The notes below the pieces were generated by a model. It was not told where the DNA came from. It searched no databases and worked only from the letters and a program-made list of their open reading frames with translations. Of a DNA stretch of 47,247 nt, positions 27,021-36,318 are shown piece after piece. The stretch is from Gemmatimonadaceae bacterium (GTDB taxonomy: Bacteria; Gemmatimonadota; Gemmatimonadetes; Gemmatimonadales; Gemmatimonadaceae), in contig JADGQV010000004.1 of NCBI GenBank assembly GCA_017881465.1, positions 1 through 47,247 on the forward strand, read 5' to 3'. Position 1 is the first letter of the stretch. Each line of letters begins with the position of its first letter. A program made the position numbers and the translations under genes.

Positions 27021-27682
27021 ACATCTATCTCGAGAGCGTGAACCTCGATGAGATCAGAAACACCGCGGCGGCGGGACTCGCGGACGGTGTCGCGTTCTCA
27101 CACACCGCTTCCAGCGCTGACGCGCTCGACGCCAACACCAGGGAGCGCCTCGAGGAGATCTCGCGTGAGTTTGCCTTTCCGATTTGCGTTCCGGTCGGGG
27201 CGGTAACGTCAGGCGACATCTACGCCGAGGCGCGCGAGCTGGCGAAGGTTTCCGATCACGTCGTGGTGCAGATTCCGCTTGTCGAGGACTCGCTCGTTCC
27301 AATGGCGCGGCTCACGGCGGAGGGCGTGGTGGTTTGCGCGACCTTCGTCTTCAGCGCTGCCCAGGCGATTATTGCCGCGAAAGCGGGAGCCGCCGCGGTG
27401 CGGATCACTCTGGACGAGCTGGAGAGCTACGGCCAGTCAGGCACTCGAACTCTTGCCGAGATCAAGAGCGCACTCGAGGCCGTCGAGGAGGAGTGCGACG
27501 TCATGGCCGCGTCCCCTCGCTCATCGGTCCAGTTCGCGGAATGCGCGCTCGCCGGGGCGGACATCGTTTGCATTACGCCGGACGCGCTGCGAAACCTCGT
27601 GGTCCATCCGCTCAGCGACCGCGGCATCGACAAATTTCTGAGCCAGCTCGCCAAGCGGCCCAAGCCCCGCAGGCCTACATGA
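27017..27682 (+). CDS. Transaldolase / fructose-6-phosphate aldolase-like protein lacking the Schiff-base lysine
   Basis: A 221-residue TIM-barrel protein of the TalC/FSA small-transaldolase group. Alignment by eye with E. coli FSA runs along its length: MNIYLESVNLDEI versus MELYLDTANVAEV, VVQIPLVEDSLVPM versus VVKIPVTSEGLAAI, and ATFVFSAAQAIIAAKAGAAAV versus [20 protein letters not shown]. The Schiff-base lysine (FSA Lys85) is Gln85 here, the N-terminal Asp is Glu, and the TTNP loop is replaced by FSHT. Classical aldolase chemistry is therefore unlikely. It may have a different reaction or a binding role. It is coupled to truA and the HtrA gene by 4-base overlaps. Confidence 0.75.
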   Translation: MNIYLESVNLDEIRNTAAAGLADGVAFSHTASSADALDANTRERLEEISREFAFPICVPVGAVTSGDIYAEARELAKVSDHVVVQIPLVEDSLVPMARLTAEGVVVCATFVFSAAQAIIAAKAGAAAVRITLDELESYGQSGTRTLAEIKSALEAVEEECDVMAASPRSSVQFAECALAGADIVCITPDALRNLVVHPLSDRGIDKFLSQLAKRPKPRRPT

Positions 27683-29070
27683 CAATGCTCTTCGCGCGCT
27701 CTCTCAGCGCAATTGTGCTGGCTGCGTGTCAGGGCGCATCCAGCACTCCCTCTTCGGCGCAGTCATCCCAGATCGAGACAACGACCACTGCGGTGAGCGC
27801 ATCGCGCCGCACGGCAATCACTGAAGCCGTGGCGCGCGTAGCGCCTTCGGTCGTCACCGTGCAGACGGAGGTCGTGGAGCGAGTGCCCGCTGATGTGTTC
27901 GAACAGTTCTTTGGCGGCCGCTCGGGGCAGCGTTCCGCCGCCGGGCTCGGCTCGGGATTCATCGTGCGCGCCGACGGCGCGGTAGTGACCAACGCGCACG
28001 TCATCGCGGGCGCGACGCGCATCTCCGTGGCAATGAAGGATGGGACGAACTATCCCGCTCGTCTCATCGGAATCGACGAGACGAACGATCTAGCCGTCCT
28101 GAAGATCGATGCGCGGAATCTTCCCGTGGCGCCCCTCGGCTCTTCCAGCAATCTGCTCATCGGCGAGTGGGCGATCGCGATCGGTAATCCGTACGGCTTC
28201 ATTCTCGCCAACTCGGAGCCGAGCGTCACCGTGGGCGTCGTGAGCGGTACGGGCAGGAATCTCGCGGCCCAGAGCGAGGGCGCCGGCGTGTACGTGGACA
28301 TGATCCAGACCGACGCTTCGATCAATCCCGGGAATTCCGGCGGGCCGCTGGTCAACGCGGCCGGCGAAGTGATCGGAGTCAACAGCTCGATTTTTTCGCC
28401 GAGCGGCGGGTCGGTTGGAATCGGCTTCGCTATCCCGATCAATCGCGCGCGACGGGTGACGGAGGACCTTCTTGCCCACGGCGTCGTGCGACGCCCATGG
28501 ATCGGGATTCAGCCGCAGCTCTCGCGCAGTCCCGCAACCGGCGGTTCCAGCGCGGGGGTCGTGGTCGCGTCCGTCGTCCCTGGATCGCCGGCGGACCGCG
28601 CCGGGATTCGTCCGGGCGATGTGATCGTACGGTCGCAGAATCGGACGCTCCACAATCCATACGATTGGTACGCCGAGCTTCTGGAGCTACGCGTGGGCGA
28701 GAGCGACTCGATCGTGGTCAAGCGTGGAGCGCGCGAGATTCCCATCAGCGTTGCTGTCGTGGATCTGCCGGATGTGAACGCTCCGCGAGTGACCGTTCTA
28801 CGCGAGATCGAGCTGATCACGCTGACGGCTCCGATTCGCGCGCAGTATCAGCTCCAGAGTCGTCAGGGCGCGCTGGTGACCAGGGCCAGCGAGCGCGTAC
28901 AGCAGCAGATCGGGCTTCAGTCCGGTGACGTGATCGTCCAGATCAACCGCACTCCGATCGCCAACGCGCAGGACGTGAATCGCATTCTCACCACTTTCGG
29001 ACGCGGCGGGATCAGGATGTACTTCGAGCGCGGCGGGCAGATCTACGCCACCGAATTCAGTCTGCAATAG
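27679..29070 (+). CDS. HtrA/DegP-family serine protease, putative lipoprotein, two PDZ domains
   Basis: A 463-residue trypsin-like protease of the HtrA family for envelope protein quality control. Residues 1-17 form a short lipoprotein signal (LSAIVLAAC, lipobox Cys17), followed by a Ser/Thr-rich linker. The catalytic triad is His107 (VTNAHVIAG), Asp137 (ETNDLAVLK) and Ser210 (INPGNSGGPL). PDZ1 is near 290-365 (VVPGSPADRAGIRPGDVIV) and PDZ2 near 390-460 (GLQSGDVIVQINRTPI). I start it at 27679, where the ATG overlaps the preceding stop; the 628-residue track ORF extends antisensibly into that gene. Most HtrA proteins are periplasmic or membrane-anchored, so lipidation is a notable variant. Confidence 0.9.
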   Translation: MTMLFARSLSAIVLAACQGASSTPSSAQSSQIETTTTAVSASRRTAITEAVARVAPSVVTVQTEVVERVPADVFEQFFGGRSGQRSAAGLGSGFIVRADGAVVTNAHVIAGATRISVAMKDGTNYPARLIGIDETNDLAVLKIDARNLPVAPLGSSSNLLIGEWAIAIGNPYGFILANSEPSVTVGVVSGTGRNLAAQSEGAGVYVDMIQTDASINPGNSGGPLVNAAGEVIGVNSSIFSPSGGSVGIGFAIPINRARRVTEDLLAHGVVRRPWIGIQPQLSRSPATGGSSAGVVVASVVPGSPADRAGIRPGDVIVRSQNRTLHNPYDWYAELLELRVGESDSIVVKRGAREIPISVAVVDLPDVNAPRVTVLREIELITLTAPIRAQYQLQSRQGALVTRASERVQQQIGLQSGDVIVQINRTPIANAQDVNRILTTFGRGGIRMYFERGGQIYATEFSLQ

Positions 29071-30503
29071 TGACCACGAACCGGTATAGCTCGCCGCTCG
29101 CGGAACGATACGCGTCGCAGGCGATGCTGGAGCTCTGGTCGCCGGCCACACGTCATGGTCTCTGGCGCCGTCTCTGGCTTGCGCTGGCTGAGGCGCAACG
29201 CGAGCTGGGCGTCGCGATTCCGGAGGAAGCGATCCGGCAGATGCGCGCGAATCTCGACAAGATCGATTTCGACGCAGTCGCCGCCTACGAGAAGCGGTTC
29301 CGGCACGACGTGATGGCGCATGTCCACGCGTTCGGCGACGTCGCGCCCGCGGCCAAGCCGTTCATTCATCTGGGGGCGACGAGCGCGTACGTCACCGATA
29401 ACGCGGATCTGATCCTGATGCGGCGGGGACTCGATCTTCTCCGTGGTCGCGTGCTCGACGTGCTGCGCTCGCTAACGGCCTTCGCCGAACAGTGGCGCGA
29501 CCAGCCGACCCTGGGCTACACGCATCTGCAGCCGGCGCAGCTCACTACGGTCGGCAAACGAGCGACGCTCTGGATGCAGGACCTCGTTCTCGACATCGCA
29601 GACATCGACTACCGGCGGCGGACGCTTCCATTCCGCGGCGTGAAGGGAACGACGGGAACACAGGCCAGCTTCCTCGAGCTGTTCGAGGGAGATCACGAGA
29701 AAGTTCGCCGTCTCGATCAACTCGTGACGGAGAGGGTGTCGTTCCCCGCTTCGCTGCCAGTGACTGGGCAGACGTACACGCGGAAGCTCGATGCATTCGT
29801 GCTGTCGGTCGTAGCGGGAGTCGCCGCCAGTGCAGCAAAGTTCAGCGGCGACATTCGCATGCTACAGTCCTTCGGCGAGATGGAGGAGCCATTCGAGAGC
29901 GAGCAGGTCGGCTCGTCGGCAATGGCATACAAACGAAATCCCATGCGCGCGGAGCGGATCGCGTCGTTGGCTCGCTTCGTCAACTCCCTCGAGGGGAACG
30001 CAAATCAGACGCACGCCGTCCAGTACTTCGAGCGGACGCTGGACGACAGTGCCAACCGGCGCCTCGTGATTCCCGAAATGTTCCTGGCTACTGACGCGAT
30101 ACTACTGCTCATGGCCAACATCTCCCGTGGCCTCGAGGTTCACCCCGCCGTGATCGGGCGGCGAGTCGCCGCCGAGCTTCCATTCATGGCGACGGAGCAG
30201 CTGATAGTCCGTGCGGTGCTGGCGGGAGGCGACAGGCAGGTCGCGCACGAGACAATCAGAAAACACAGTCTGGCCGCCGCCCGGGCTCTCAAGGATGGCG
30301 CCGACTCCAACGACCTGTTGGAGCGGCTTTCGAAAGACAAATCCTTCGGAGTGAAGCTCAAGGATCTGGAAGGCGCGATCGACCCCAAACGCTTCGTTGG
30401 GCGCGCGCCCGAACAGGTCGACGAGTTTCTCCGCGACGTGGTGACGCCCCTTTTCGCCGGCGAAACCGCGAGGCCCGGGCGGCCTGATGAGCTGAGGGTC
30501 TGA
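29070..30503 (+). CDS. purB: Adenylosuccinate lyase (animal-like ADSL type)
   Basis: A 477-residue fumarase-superfamily lyase acting twice in purine synthesis (SAICAR to AICAR, adenylosuccinate to AMP). The signature loop is [16 protein letters not shown]. Long stretches resemble human [62 protein letters not shown] and [14 protein letters not shown]. Length (477) also matches human ADSL (484) better than the B. subtilis form (431). The start is a GTG whose first base is the last base of the HtrA stop TAG. It opens the purine block. Confidence 0.95.
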   Translation: MTTNRYSSPLAERYASQAMLELWSPATRHGLWRRLWLALAEAQRELGVAIPEEAIRQMRANLDKIDFDAVAAYEKRFRHDVMAHVHAFGDVAPAAKPFIHLGATSAYVTDNADLILMRRGLDLLRGRVLDVLRSLTAFAEQWRDQPTLGYTHLQPAQLTTVGKRATLWMQDLVLDIADIDYRRRTLPFRGVKGTTGTQASFLELFEGDHEKVRRLDQLVTERVSFPASLPVTGQTYTRKLDAFVLSVVAGVAASAAKFSGDIRMLQSFGEMEEPFESEQVGSSAMAYKRNPMRAERIASLARFVNSLEGNANQTHAVQYFERTLDDSANRRLVIPEMFLATDAILLLMANISRGLEVHPAVIGRRVAAELPFMATEQLIVRAVLAGGDRQVAHETIRKHSLAAARALKDGADSNDLLERLSKDKSFGVKLKDLEGAIDPKRFVGRAPEQVDEFLRDVVTPLFAGETARPGRPDELRV

Positions 30504-31444
30504 TGCTGATGCAGACGAGTGCCCTCCCGCTGACTCCGTTCCGGCGCGGCAAGGTGCGCGATGTATATGAGGTCGACGCGGACCGCCTCCTGCTCGTAGC
30601 GACCGATCGCGTGAGCGCGTTCGACGTCGTGATGAGCGAGACCATCCCTCACAAGGGCGCCGTCCTCACCCAGATCACCGCGTGGTGGCTGCGCCACCTC
30701 GAGGACAAGGTCGAGCACCACATGTTGTCGGCGGATACCGCCGAGATCGTCCGCGAAGTGCCTCAGCTCCGCGACCACGAGCAGGAGCTGGCGGGTCGCG
30801 CGATGCTTTGCCGCCGCTCCACGGTTTTCCCCGTCGAGTGTGTCGTGCGCGGCTATCTCTCGGGCTCCGCGTGGAAGGAATACCGTGACCGCGGCACTCT
30901 CGCCGGCGAGGCTCTGAGCAAGGGGCTGCGCGAATCCGATCGCCTGGACCCTCCCATCTTCAGTCCCGCGACGAAAGCCGACGAGGGGCACGACGAGAAC
31001 ATCACCGTCGACCGCATGCGGACGCTGATAGGTGACTCATGGGCGGGCGAGCTGGAAAGACTTTCGCGCGAGATTTACGAAGCGGGCCGCGCAATCGCGG
31101 CCCGGCGCGGGATCATCATCGCGGACACCAAGTTCGAGTTTGGGCGCGCCAGGAGCACTGGGGGCGAGGGGGTCGAGAAGGTTATATTGGTGGATGAAGT
31201 GCTCACACCCGACAGCTCGCGCTTCTGGCCGGCCGACAGCTACGAGCCGGGGCACGGGCAGCCCAGCTTCGACAAGCAACCGCTTCGCGATTATCTGGAC
31301 GCGGAGAAGCGCGCTGGGCGATGGGACGGGAACTACCCCCCGCCGCGGCTTCCGAAAGACGTGATTGAAGCCACAAGCGAGCGCTACCTCGACATTTTCC
31401 GTCGCTTGACCGGACACTCACTCGACCCCAACGGCTCACATTGA
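30503..31444 (+). CDS. purC: Phosphoribosylaminoimidazole-succinocarboxamide synthase
   Basis: A 313-residue SAICAR synthetase. The ATP-binding start [32 protein letters not shown] is clear, followed by [17 protein letters not shown] and [11 protein letters not shown]. At 313 residues it is the longer, yeast ADE1-like form and not the roughly 240-residue B. subtilis form. The C-terminal part ([21 protein letters not shown]) is typical of that long form. ATG overlaps the purB stop by one base. It makes the substrate for PurB, its immediate neighbour. Confidence 0.96.
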   Translation: MLMQTSALPLTPFRRGKVRDVYEVDADRLLLVATDRVSAFDVVMSETIPHKGAVLTQITAWWLRHLEDKVEHHMLSADTAEIVREVPQLRDHEQELAGRAMLCRRSTVFPVECVVRGYLSGSAWKEYRDRGTLAGEALSKGLRESDRLDPPIFSPATKADEGHDENITVDRMRTLIGDSWAGELERLSREIYEAGRAIAARRGIIIADTKFEFGRARSTGGEGVEKVILVDEVLTPDSSRFWPADSYEPGHGQPSFDKQPLRDYLDAEKRAGRWDGNYPPPRLPKDVIEATSERYLDIFRRLTGHSLDPNGSH

Positions 31445-32091
31445 ACTTCGCGCGCGAAGGGCTCCTCTTTATTGCGATCGCTGGTGTCGTCGCCGCCGGC
31501 GCCTTCGGTTTCGCAATCAGCCGGCGCTCATGGGGACTCTGGCTTGCCGCGTTCGTTCTGCTCCTTCTGGCCCTGTGTGTCGCCTACTTCTTCCGTGATC
31601 CCGAGCGCACCGGAGACCGCGGCCCCTCCCTCGTCGTCGCGCCGGCGGACGGCAAGCTGATCATGATTACCGAGATCGACGAGCCGAGCTTCATCGGGGG
31701 CCGCGCGATCCGGCTGTCGATCTTCATGAACGTGTTCAACGTGCACGTGAACCGGTACCCGGTCGATGGCATCGTCAAATACATCAACTACAACAAGGGC
31801 AAGTTCTTCAACGCCGCGGCGGAGAAGTCGAGCCTCGAGAACGAGCAGATGTCGGTCGGCGTCGAGACGGGCAGGTACCGCGTGCTCGTGAGGCAGATCG
31901 CCGGACTCATCGCGCGCCGGATTGTCACCTACAGCAAACTCGGTGAGAGGGTGAGGCAGGGCGACCGGATGGGAATCATCAGGTTTGGCTCGCGCGTAGA
32001 TGTCTTCCTTCCACTCGGCTCTACCGTGCGAGCGAAGCTGGGCGACGCGACGACCGCGGGTGTGACGATTCTCGCGGAGCTTTCCAAGTGA
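31441..32091 (+). CDS. psd: Phosphatidylserine decarboxylase (short, processed type)
   Basis: A 216-residue pyruvoyl-dependent decarboxylase making phosphatidylethanolamine. The N-terminus has two hydrophobic helices ([19 protein letters not shown] and [19 protein letters not shown]), followed by FRDPERTG. The self-cleavage motif LGST near the C-terminus ([13 protein letters not shown]) would yield the pyruvoyl alpha chain. [17 protein letters not shown] is family-typical. The start is TTG overlapping the purC stop (TTGA). With pssA, which follows with ATGA overlap, it forms a two-step PE pathway inside the purine gene chain. Confidence 0.95.
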   Translation: MNFAREGLLFIAIAGVVAAGAFGFAISRRSWGLWLAAFVLLLLALCVAYFFRDPERTGDRGPSLVVAPADGKLIMITEIDEPSFIGGRAIRLSIFMNVFNVHVNRYPVDGIVKYINYNKGKFFNAAAEKSSLENEQMSVGVETGRYRVLVRQIAGLIARRIVTYSKLGERVRQGDRMGIIRFGSRVDVFLPLGSTVRAKLGDATTAGVTILAELSK

Positions 32092-33065
32092 TGCTCGCGC
32101 CAGATCACTCGAGACGGCAACACCTCAGGGGAGATTCCGATCGGCCTCGCAATCGCGGCGTGATCATCCTTCCGAACGGATTCACGCTGATGAGTCTGTT
32201 CTTCGGAATGTTTGCGATCGTCGCCGCCTCGCGGAGTGAGTTCGATACCGCTGGCCTTTACGTCGTGTTTGCCGGTATCTGTGACGCGCTCGATGGCCGG
32301 GTCGCGCGCGCGACCGGAACGGGGTCGCGTTTCGGATCGGAGCTCGACTCGCTGGTCGATGCCATAGCGTTCGGGCTCGCGCCGGCGATGATCATGTACT
32401 TCGCCGTCCTCAACCGGAATGGCTGGGACTGGATCTTCGCCTTCTTCTTCACTGCCTGCGCGGTGATCAGGCTCGCGCGCTTCAACGTGGAGCAAGCGGG
32501 GCGCGCCAAAAAGTACTTCCATGGTCTTCCCAGCCCCGCCGCCGGAATGACGCTCGCGACGTATTACTGGTTTAGCCAGACGTCGCTTTACAGCCAGACG
32601 ATCCTGGGAGATCTCAATTGGACGACCGGACTCCGCGGATTGATGCTGCTGCTGGCGTTCCTCATGATCAGCAACGTGTCGTACCCCGCGGTTCCGACGA
32701 TCGGATTCAGAAAGATCAGCGAGATACTCGGCACGCTGGTCGTCATCGCCACCTTCATCGGCGTGTTGTTCCTGAGGAAGGAGTTCTACTTCCCGGCGCT
32801 GATCTGCTACGTGTTGTACGGACTGGCCAAGACCGTGATCTTCGGGCTGATGGACAGGCGTCCGCGCGGTGACTCGCCTGTGATCGACGACGACGACGAG
32901 CCCTTGCTGCTCACAGCTGCGGGTGTCGTAGATAGCGGCGAAGCCGCTCGTCAGCGGTCGCACCGCCGGAAAAGAAGGCGCCGCCCGCCCGGTCCCGGCG
33001 AGTCGCCGCACGGCGGACCCGGCAATTTCTCGCCGCCGTCCGGTCCGAGCGGAGGTCAGCCCTGA
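32088..33065 (+). CDS. pssA: CDP-diacylglycerol-serine O-phosphatidyltransferase
   Basis: A 325-residue membrane CDP-alcohol phosphatidyltransferase. The signature DG..AR....... .FG...DS..D is seen as CDALDGRVARATGTGSRFGSELDSLVD. Several membrane helices follow, with GLPSPAAGMTLATYYW. The core ends near residue 260. An additional tail of about 65 residues is acidic (IDDDDEP), then strongly basic (RSHRRKRRRRPPG), then Gly/Pro/Ser-rich, and is probably disordered. It supplies phosphatidylserine to Psd, encoded just upstream. It overlaps purS by one base. Confidence 0.94.
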   Translation: MMLAPDHSRRQHLRGDSDRPRNRGVIILPNGFTLMSLFFGMFAIVAASRSEFDTAGLYVVFAGICDALDGRVARATGTGSRFGSELDSLVDAIAFGLAPAMIMYFAVLNRNGWDWIFAFFFTACAVIRLARFNVEQAGRAKKYFHGLPSPAAGMTLATYYWFSQTSLYSQTILGDLNWTTGLRGLMLLLAFLMISNVSYPAVPTIGFRKISEILGTLVVIATFIGVLFLRKEFYFPALICYVLYGLAKTVIFGLMDRRPRGDSPVIDDDDEPLLLTAAGVVDSGEAARQRSHRRKRRRRPPGPGESPHGGPGNFSPPSGPSGGQP

Positions 33066-33322
33066 TGGCGAAGTTCCGCATCGCGGTTCACATCACTCCG
33101 CGCAAAGGCCTGCTCGATCCGCAGGGGAACGCAGTGAGAGACGCGCTGCACACGCTCGGATTCAAGGCGGTCAGGGATGTTCACGTGGGGAGGTACATCA
33201 TTGTCGAGACCGACGCCTACGATGCGCTCACCGCGGAAGACACGGTCGCGGACATGTGTGCCAAGCTCCTGGCGAATCCGGTAACGGAAGATTTCGAGAT
33301 CGAATCGGCGGTCCCCGCGTGA
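33065..33322 (+). CDS. purS: Phosphoribosylformylglycinamidine synthase, PurS subunit
   Basis: An 85-residue PurS, the small structural subunit that bridges PurQ and PurL in FGAM synthase. FRIAVHITPRKGLLDPQGNAVRDALHTLGF is the family start. The protein has no catalytic residues. The adjacent order purS-purQ-purL with overlaps confirms the three-protein FGAM synthase. The ATG at 33065 shares a base with the pssA stop. Confidence 0.96.
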   Translation: MAKFRIAVHITPRKGLLDPQGNAVRDALHTLGFKAVRDVHVGRYIIVETDAYDALTAEDTVADMCAKLLANPVTEDFEIESAVPA

Positions 33323-34011
33323 AGTTCGGCATCGTCACCTTCCCCGGCTCCAACTGCGACTACGACGCGTTCCAGGCCGTCACCGACATCCTCGGTGAAG
33401 AAGCGACGTATCTCTGGCACAAGGATCACGACCTTCAGGGATCGGAGGTGATCATCCTGCCGGGCGGTTTCAGCTATGGTGATTACCTCCGCGCCGGCGC
33501 GATCGCCCGCTTCAGCCCGATAATGCAGGAAGTCGCCGCGCACGCGAAGGCAGGCGGCCCTGTGCTCGGGATCTGCAACGGCTTCCAGATCGCGTGCGAG
33601 GCCGGCTTGCTCCCCGGAGCTCTGATGCGGAACCTACATCTTCAGTTCGTTTCCGCCGAGGTTAGGATTCGCGTCGAGAACAGCGACACGATGTTCACGA
33701 ACCTTTACGACCGCGGCGAAATCCTTCGGATGCCGGTGGCTCACGGAGACGGCCGTTACGTTGCGCCCGCCGGTGTTCTCGAAGAGCTCGAGGCCGAGGG
33801 ACGGATTGTCTTCCGATATGCGGACGCCAACGGCAGCATCAGCGCGGACGCCAACCCGAACGGATCCGAGCGCAACATCGCGGGAATCATCAGCGAGGGC
33901 GGAAACGTGCTCGGCATGATGCCCCACCCTGAGCGGGCCTGCAGCGCGCTGCTCGGCTCCAGCGACGGGGTGCGCCTGCTCGAGTCGATCCTCGCCAGAG
34001 TGGCCGCCTGA
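33319..34011 (+). CDS. purQ: Phosphoribosylformylglycinamidine synthase, PurQ (glutaminase) subunit
   Basis: A 230-residue class I glutamine amidotransferase supplying ammonia to PurL. The nucleophile cysteine is in [16 protein letters not shown]; the His-Glu pair is in [22 protein letters not shown] is the family start. I start it at the GTG at 33319, overlapping the purS stop (GTGA); the track start at 33256 adds 21 residues read from inside purS. Overlaps purL by one base. Confidence 0.96.
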   Translation: MKFGIVTFPGSNCDYDAFQAVTDILGEEATYLWHKDHDLQGSEVIILPGGFSYGDYLRAGAIARFSPIMQEVAAHAKAGGPVLGICNGFQIACEAGLLPGALMRNLHLQFVSAEVRIRVENSDTMFTNLYDRGEILRMPVAHGDGRYVAPAGVLEELEAEGRIVFRYADANGSISADANPNGSERNIAGIISEGGNVLGMMPHPERACSALLGSSDGVRLLESILARVAA

Positions 34012-36317
34012 TGTCCGACGTGAGACCCCGGCCCGGGGATCCAGTGATCACTCCGGCGCTCATCGCGGAGCACGGCCTGACGAAGCAGGAATACGAGCGA
34101 CTGGTCGGAATGCTCGGTCGCACACCTACCTTCACCGAGCTCGGGATCATCAGCGCTCTGTGGAGCGAGCACTGCTCCTACAAGCACTCGCGCCCCATTC
34201 TGAAAACACTGCCGACCACTGCGCCGTATGTGCTGCAGGGTCCCGGCGAAAACGCCGGCGTGATATCGATCGGGGACGGCCTTGCGGTGGCGTTCAAGAT
34301 CGAGTCGCACAACCATCCCTCGGCGGTCGAGCCGTACCAGGGAGCGGCGACGGGGGTCGGTGGAATTCTGCGCGACGTCTTCACCATGGGAGCGCGTCCG
34401 ATCGCGATGCTCAACTCGCTCCGGTTTGGGAGCCTCGACGATCCGCGGGTGCGGTATCTCTTCTCCGGAGTCGTGAGGGGAATCGGCGACTACGGCAATT
34501 GCGTCGGAATTCCGACGGTCGCTGGCGAGATCGTTTTCGATCCTGCGTACGCCAACAATCCGCTTGTCAACGCGATGTGTGTAGGCCTCCTCCACGAGGA
34601 GGATCTCATTCGTGCCAAGGCCGAGGGCGTCGGCAATCCGATCATGGCTGTTGGGGCGCGCACCGGGCGTGATGGCATTCACGGGGCGTCGTTCGCGTCC
34701 GAGGATCTCTCCGAGGCGAGCGATGCGAAGCGACCCCGCATTCAGGTAGGAGATCCTTTTACCGAGAAGCTTCTGCTCGAAGCGAGCCTCGAGCTGATCA
34801 AGAGCGGACACATCGTGGCGATTCAGGACATGGGCGCCGCGGGTCTGACGTCGTCGTCGGCGGAGATGGCTGAGCGCGGGGATGTCGGCGTGACGATAGA
34901 TGTCACCAAGGTTCCGACGCGCGAAAGCGGAATGTCGCCGTACGAGATCCTGCTGAGCGAATCGCAGGAGCGGATGCTGGTCGTCGCGAAGAAAGGACGC
35001 GAGGACGCGGTTCGCGGCATTCTCGCCAAATGGGATCTGACCGCGGCCGTGATCGGAGAGGTCATCGCCGAGCCGGTGTACAGAGTGACCGAGGGAGACA
35101 GAGTCGTAGCCGAGTTTCCGGGGTCGAGACTCGTGACGGATTGCCCGAGCTATTCGCCAGACGCGCGGGAGTCGAGCGCGATCGCGGATCTGCGGGCGGC
35201 GGATCCTTTCGCGATCCCCGAGCGGCCGGAAGAAAGGGATCCTGCCTGGACTCTCGAGCAGCTTCTCTCGGCTCCCACGATCGCGAGCAAGGCGTGGGCG
35301 TACCGGCAGTACGATTCCACCGTGCGGACCAATACCGTCATTGGCCCGGGCGGAGATGCCGCCGTTCTTCGCGTCAGAGGGACGAACAAGGCCATCGCGG
35401 TGAAGACCGACTGCAACGGGCGATACGTCTATCTCGATCCGCGCGTGGGCGGACGCATTGCCGTGGCGGAAGCCGCGCGCAACGTCGCCTGCACCGGCGC
35501 GCGCCCCATGGCAATCACCAACTGTCTCAACTTCGGAAATCCGACCCGCCCGGAAGTCTTCTACCAGCTCAAGGAAGCCGTGGCGGGAATGGGAGAGGCG
35601 TGTCGCGCGCTCGGGACTCCGGTGACCGGGGGAAACGTTTCTCTGTACAATGAGAGTCCGTCCGGCGCCGTGTATCCAACGCCGGTAATCGGAATGGTCG
35701 GACTGATCGACGACCTGTCGCACATAACGCGCGCAACGTTCCAGCGGGACGGCGACGCGATCCTTCTGCTCGGCGAGCTCGGCGGCGAGCTCGGCGGCAG
35801 CGAATATCTCGCCACGATTCACGGGAAGGTGCTTGGAGCGCCACCGCGGTGCGACGTCGAGCGGGAAAAGGCGCTGATCGACGCGTTGCTCGAAGCGATC
35901 CGCGCCGGCGTGGTCAGCTCCGCCCACGATTGCAGTGACGGCGGACTCGCGGTCGCGCTGTCGGAATGCTGCATTGCCAATCCCGAAGGCGTGAGCGGCG
36001 CGGAAATCGATCTATCGAGTCATTCGGCTCTCCAGGATCGCGCGATTCTGTTCGGCGAAAGCCAGGGACGCATAGTCGTATCGAGCCCGGCTCCCGAGCG
36101 TGTGATCGAGATCGCCGCAAAGGCGGGAGTTCCCTGCGCGCGGATCGGCAGAGTGCTACGCGAATCGGATACGCTCGCCATCAAGCTGCCGAAGAGATCG
36201 ATGCGTAGCCCGCTCGCGCGTCTCCGTCGCGCCTATCACGAGACCATCCCGGGAATTATGGCGCGCACGCCCGAGCACGCGACCTTCGACGAGCTGGCTC
36301 CCGTGGCGGCTCACTGA
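34011..36317 (+). CDS. purL: Phosphoribosylformylglycinamidine synthase, PurL subunit (small type)
   Basis: A 768-residue ATP-dependent synthetase subunit converting FGAR to FGAM. The small form lacks the N-terminal PurS-like and C-terminal glutaminase domains, which are the separate neighbours. Signatures are [52 protein letters not shown] and [26 protein letters not shown] small in-frame DNA repeat (two copies of GCGAGCTCGGCG near 35773) gives [11 protein letters not shown]. The usual length is about 740. Confidence 0.97.
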   Translation: MSDVRPRPGDPVITPALIAEHGLTKQEYERLVGMLGRTPTFTELGIISALWSEHCSYKHSRPILKTLPTTAPYVLQGPGENAGVISIGDGLAVAFKIESHNHPSAVEPYQGAATGVGGILRDVFTMGARPIAMLNSLRFGSLDDPRVRYLFSGVVRGIGDYGNCVGIPTVAGEIVFDPAYANNPLVNAMCVGLLHEEDLIRAKAEGVGNPIMAVGARTGRDGIHGASFASEDLSEASDAKRPRIQVGDPFTEKLLLEASLELIKSGHIVAIQDMGAAGLTSSSAEMAERGDVGVTIDVTKVPTRESGMSPYEILLSESQERMLVVAKKGREDAVRGILAKWDLTAAVIGEVIAEPVYRVTEGDRVVAEFPGSRLVTDCPSYSPDARESSAIADLRAADPFAIPERPEERDPAWTLEQLLSAPTIASKAWAYRQYDSTVRTNTVIGPGGDAAVLRVRGTNKAIAVKTDCNGRYVYLDPRVGGRIAVAEAARNVACTGARPMAITNCLNFGNPTRPEVFYQLKEAVAGMGEACRALGTPVTGGNVSLYNESPSGAVYPTPVIGMVGLIDDLSHITRATFQRDGDAILLLGELGGELGGSEYLATIHGKVLGAPPRCDVEREKALIDALLEAIRAGVVSSAHDCSDGGLAVALSECCIANPEGVSGAEIDLSSHSALQDRAILFGESQGRIVVSSPAPERVIEIAAKAGVPCARIGRVLRESDTLAIKLPKRSMRSPLARLRRAYHETIPGIMARTPEHATFDELAPVAAH

Positions 36318-36318
36318 T

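Noticed and set aside
27184-27678. 165-residue upstream extension of the HtrA ORF (628 aa in the track)
   Set aside because: It overlaps the transaldolase-like gene in another frame and is Arg/Gly-rich shadow; the lipoprotein signal starts at 27679.
33756-35927. 723-residue minus-strand ORF across purQ/purL
   Set aside because: Antisense shadow of purL in a GC-rich genome; Arg/His-rich with no domain pattern.
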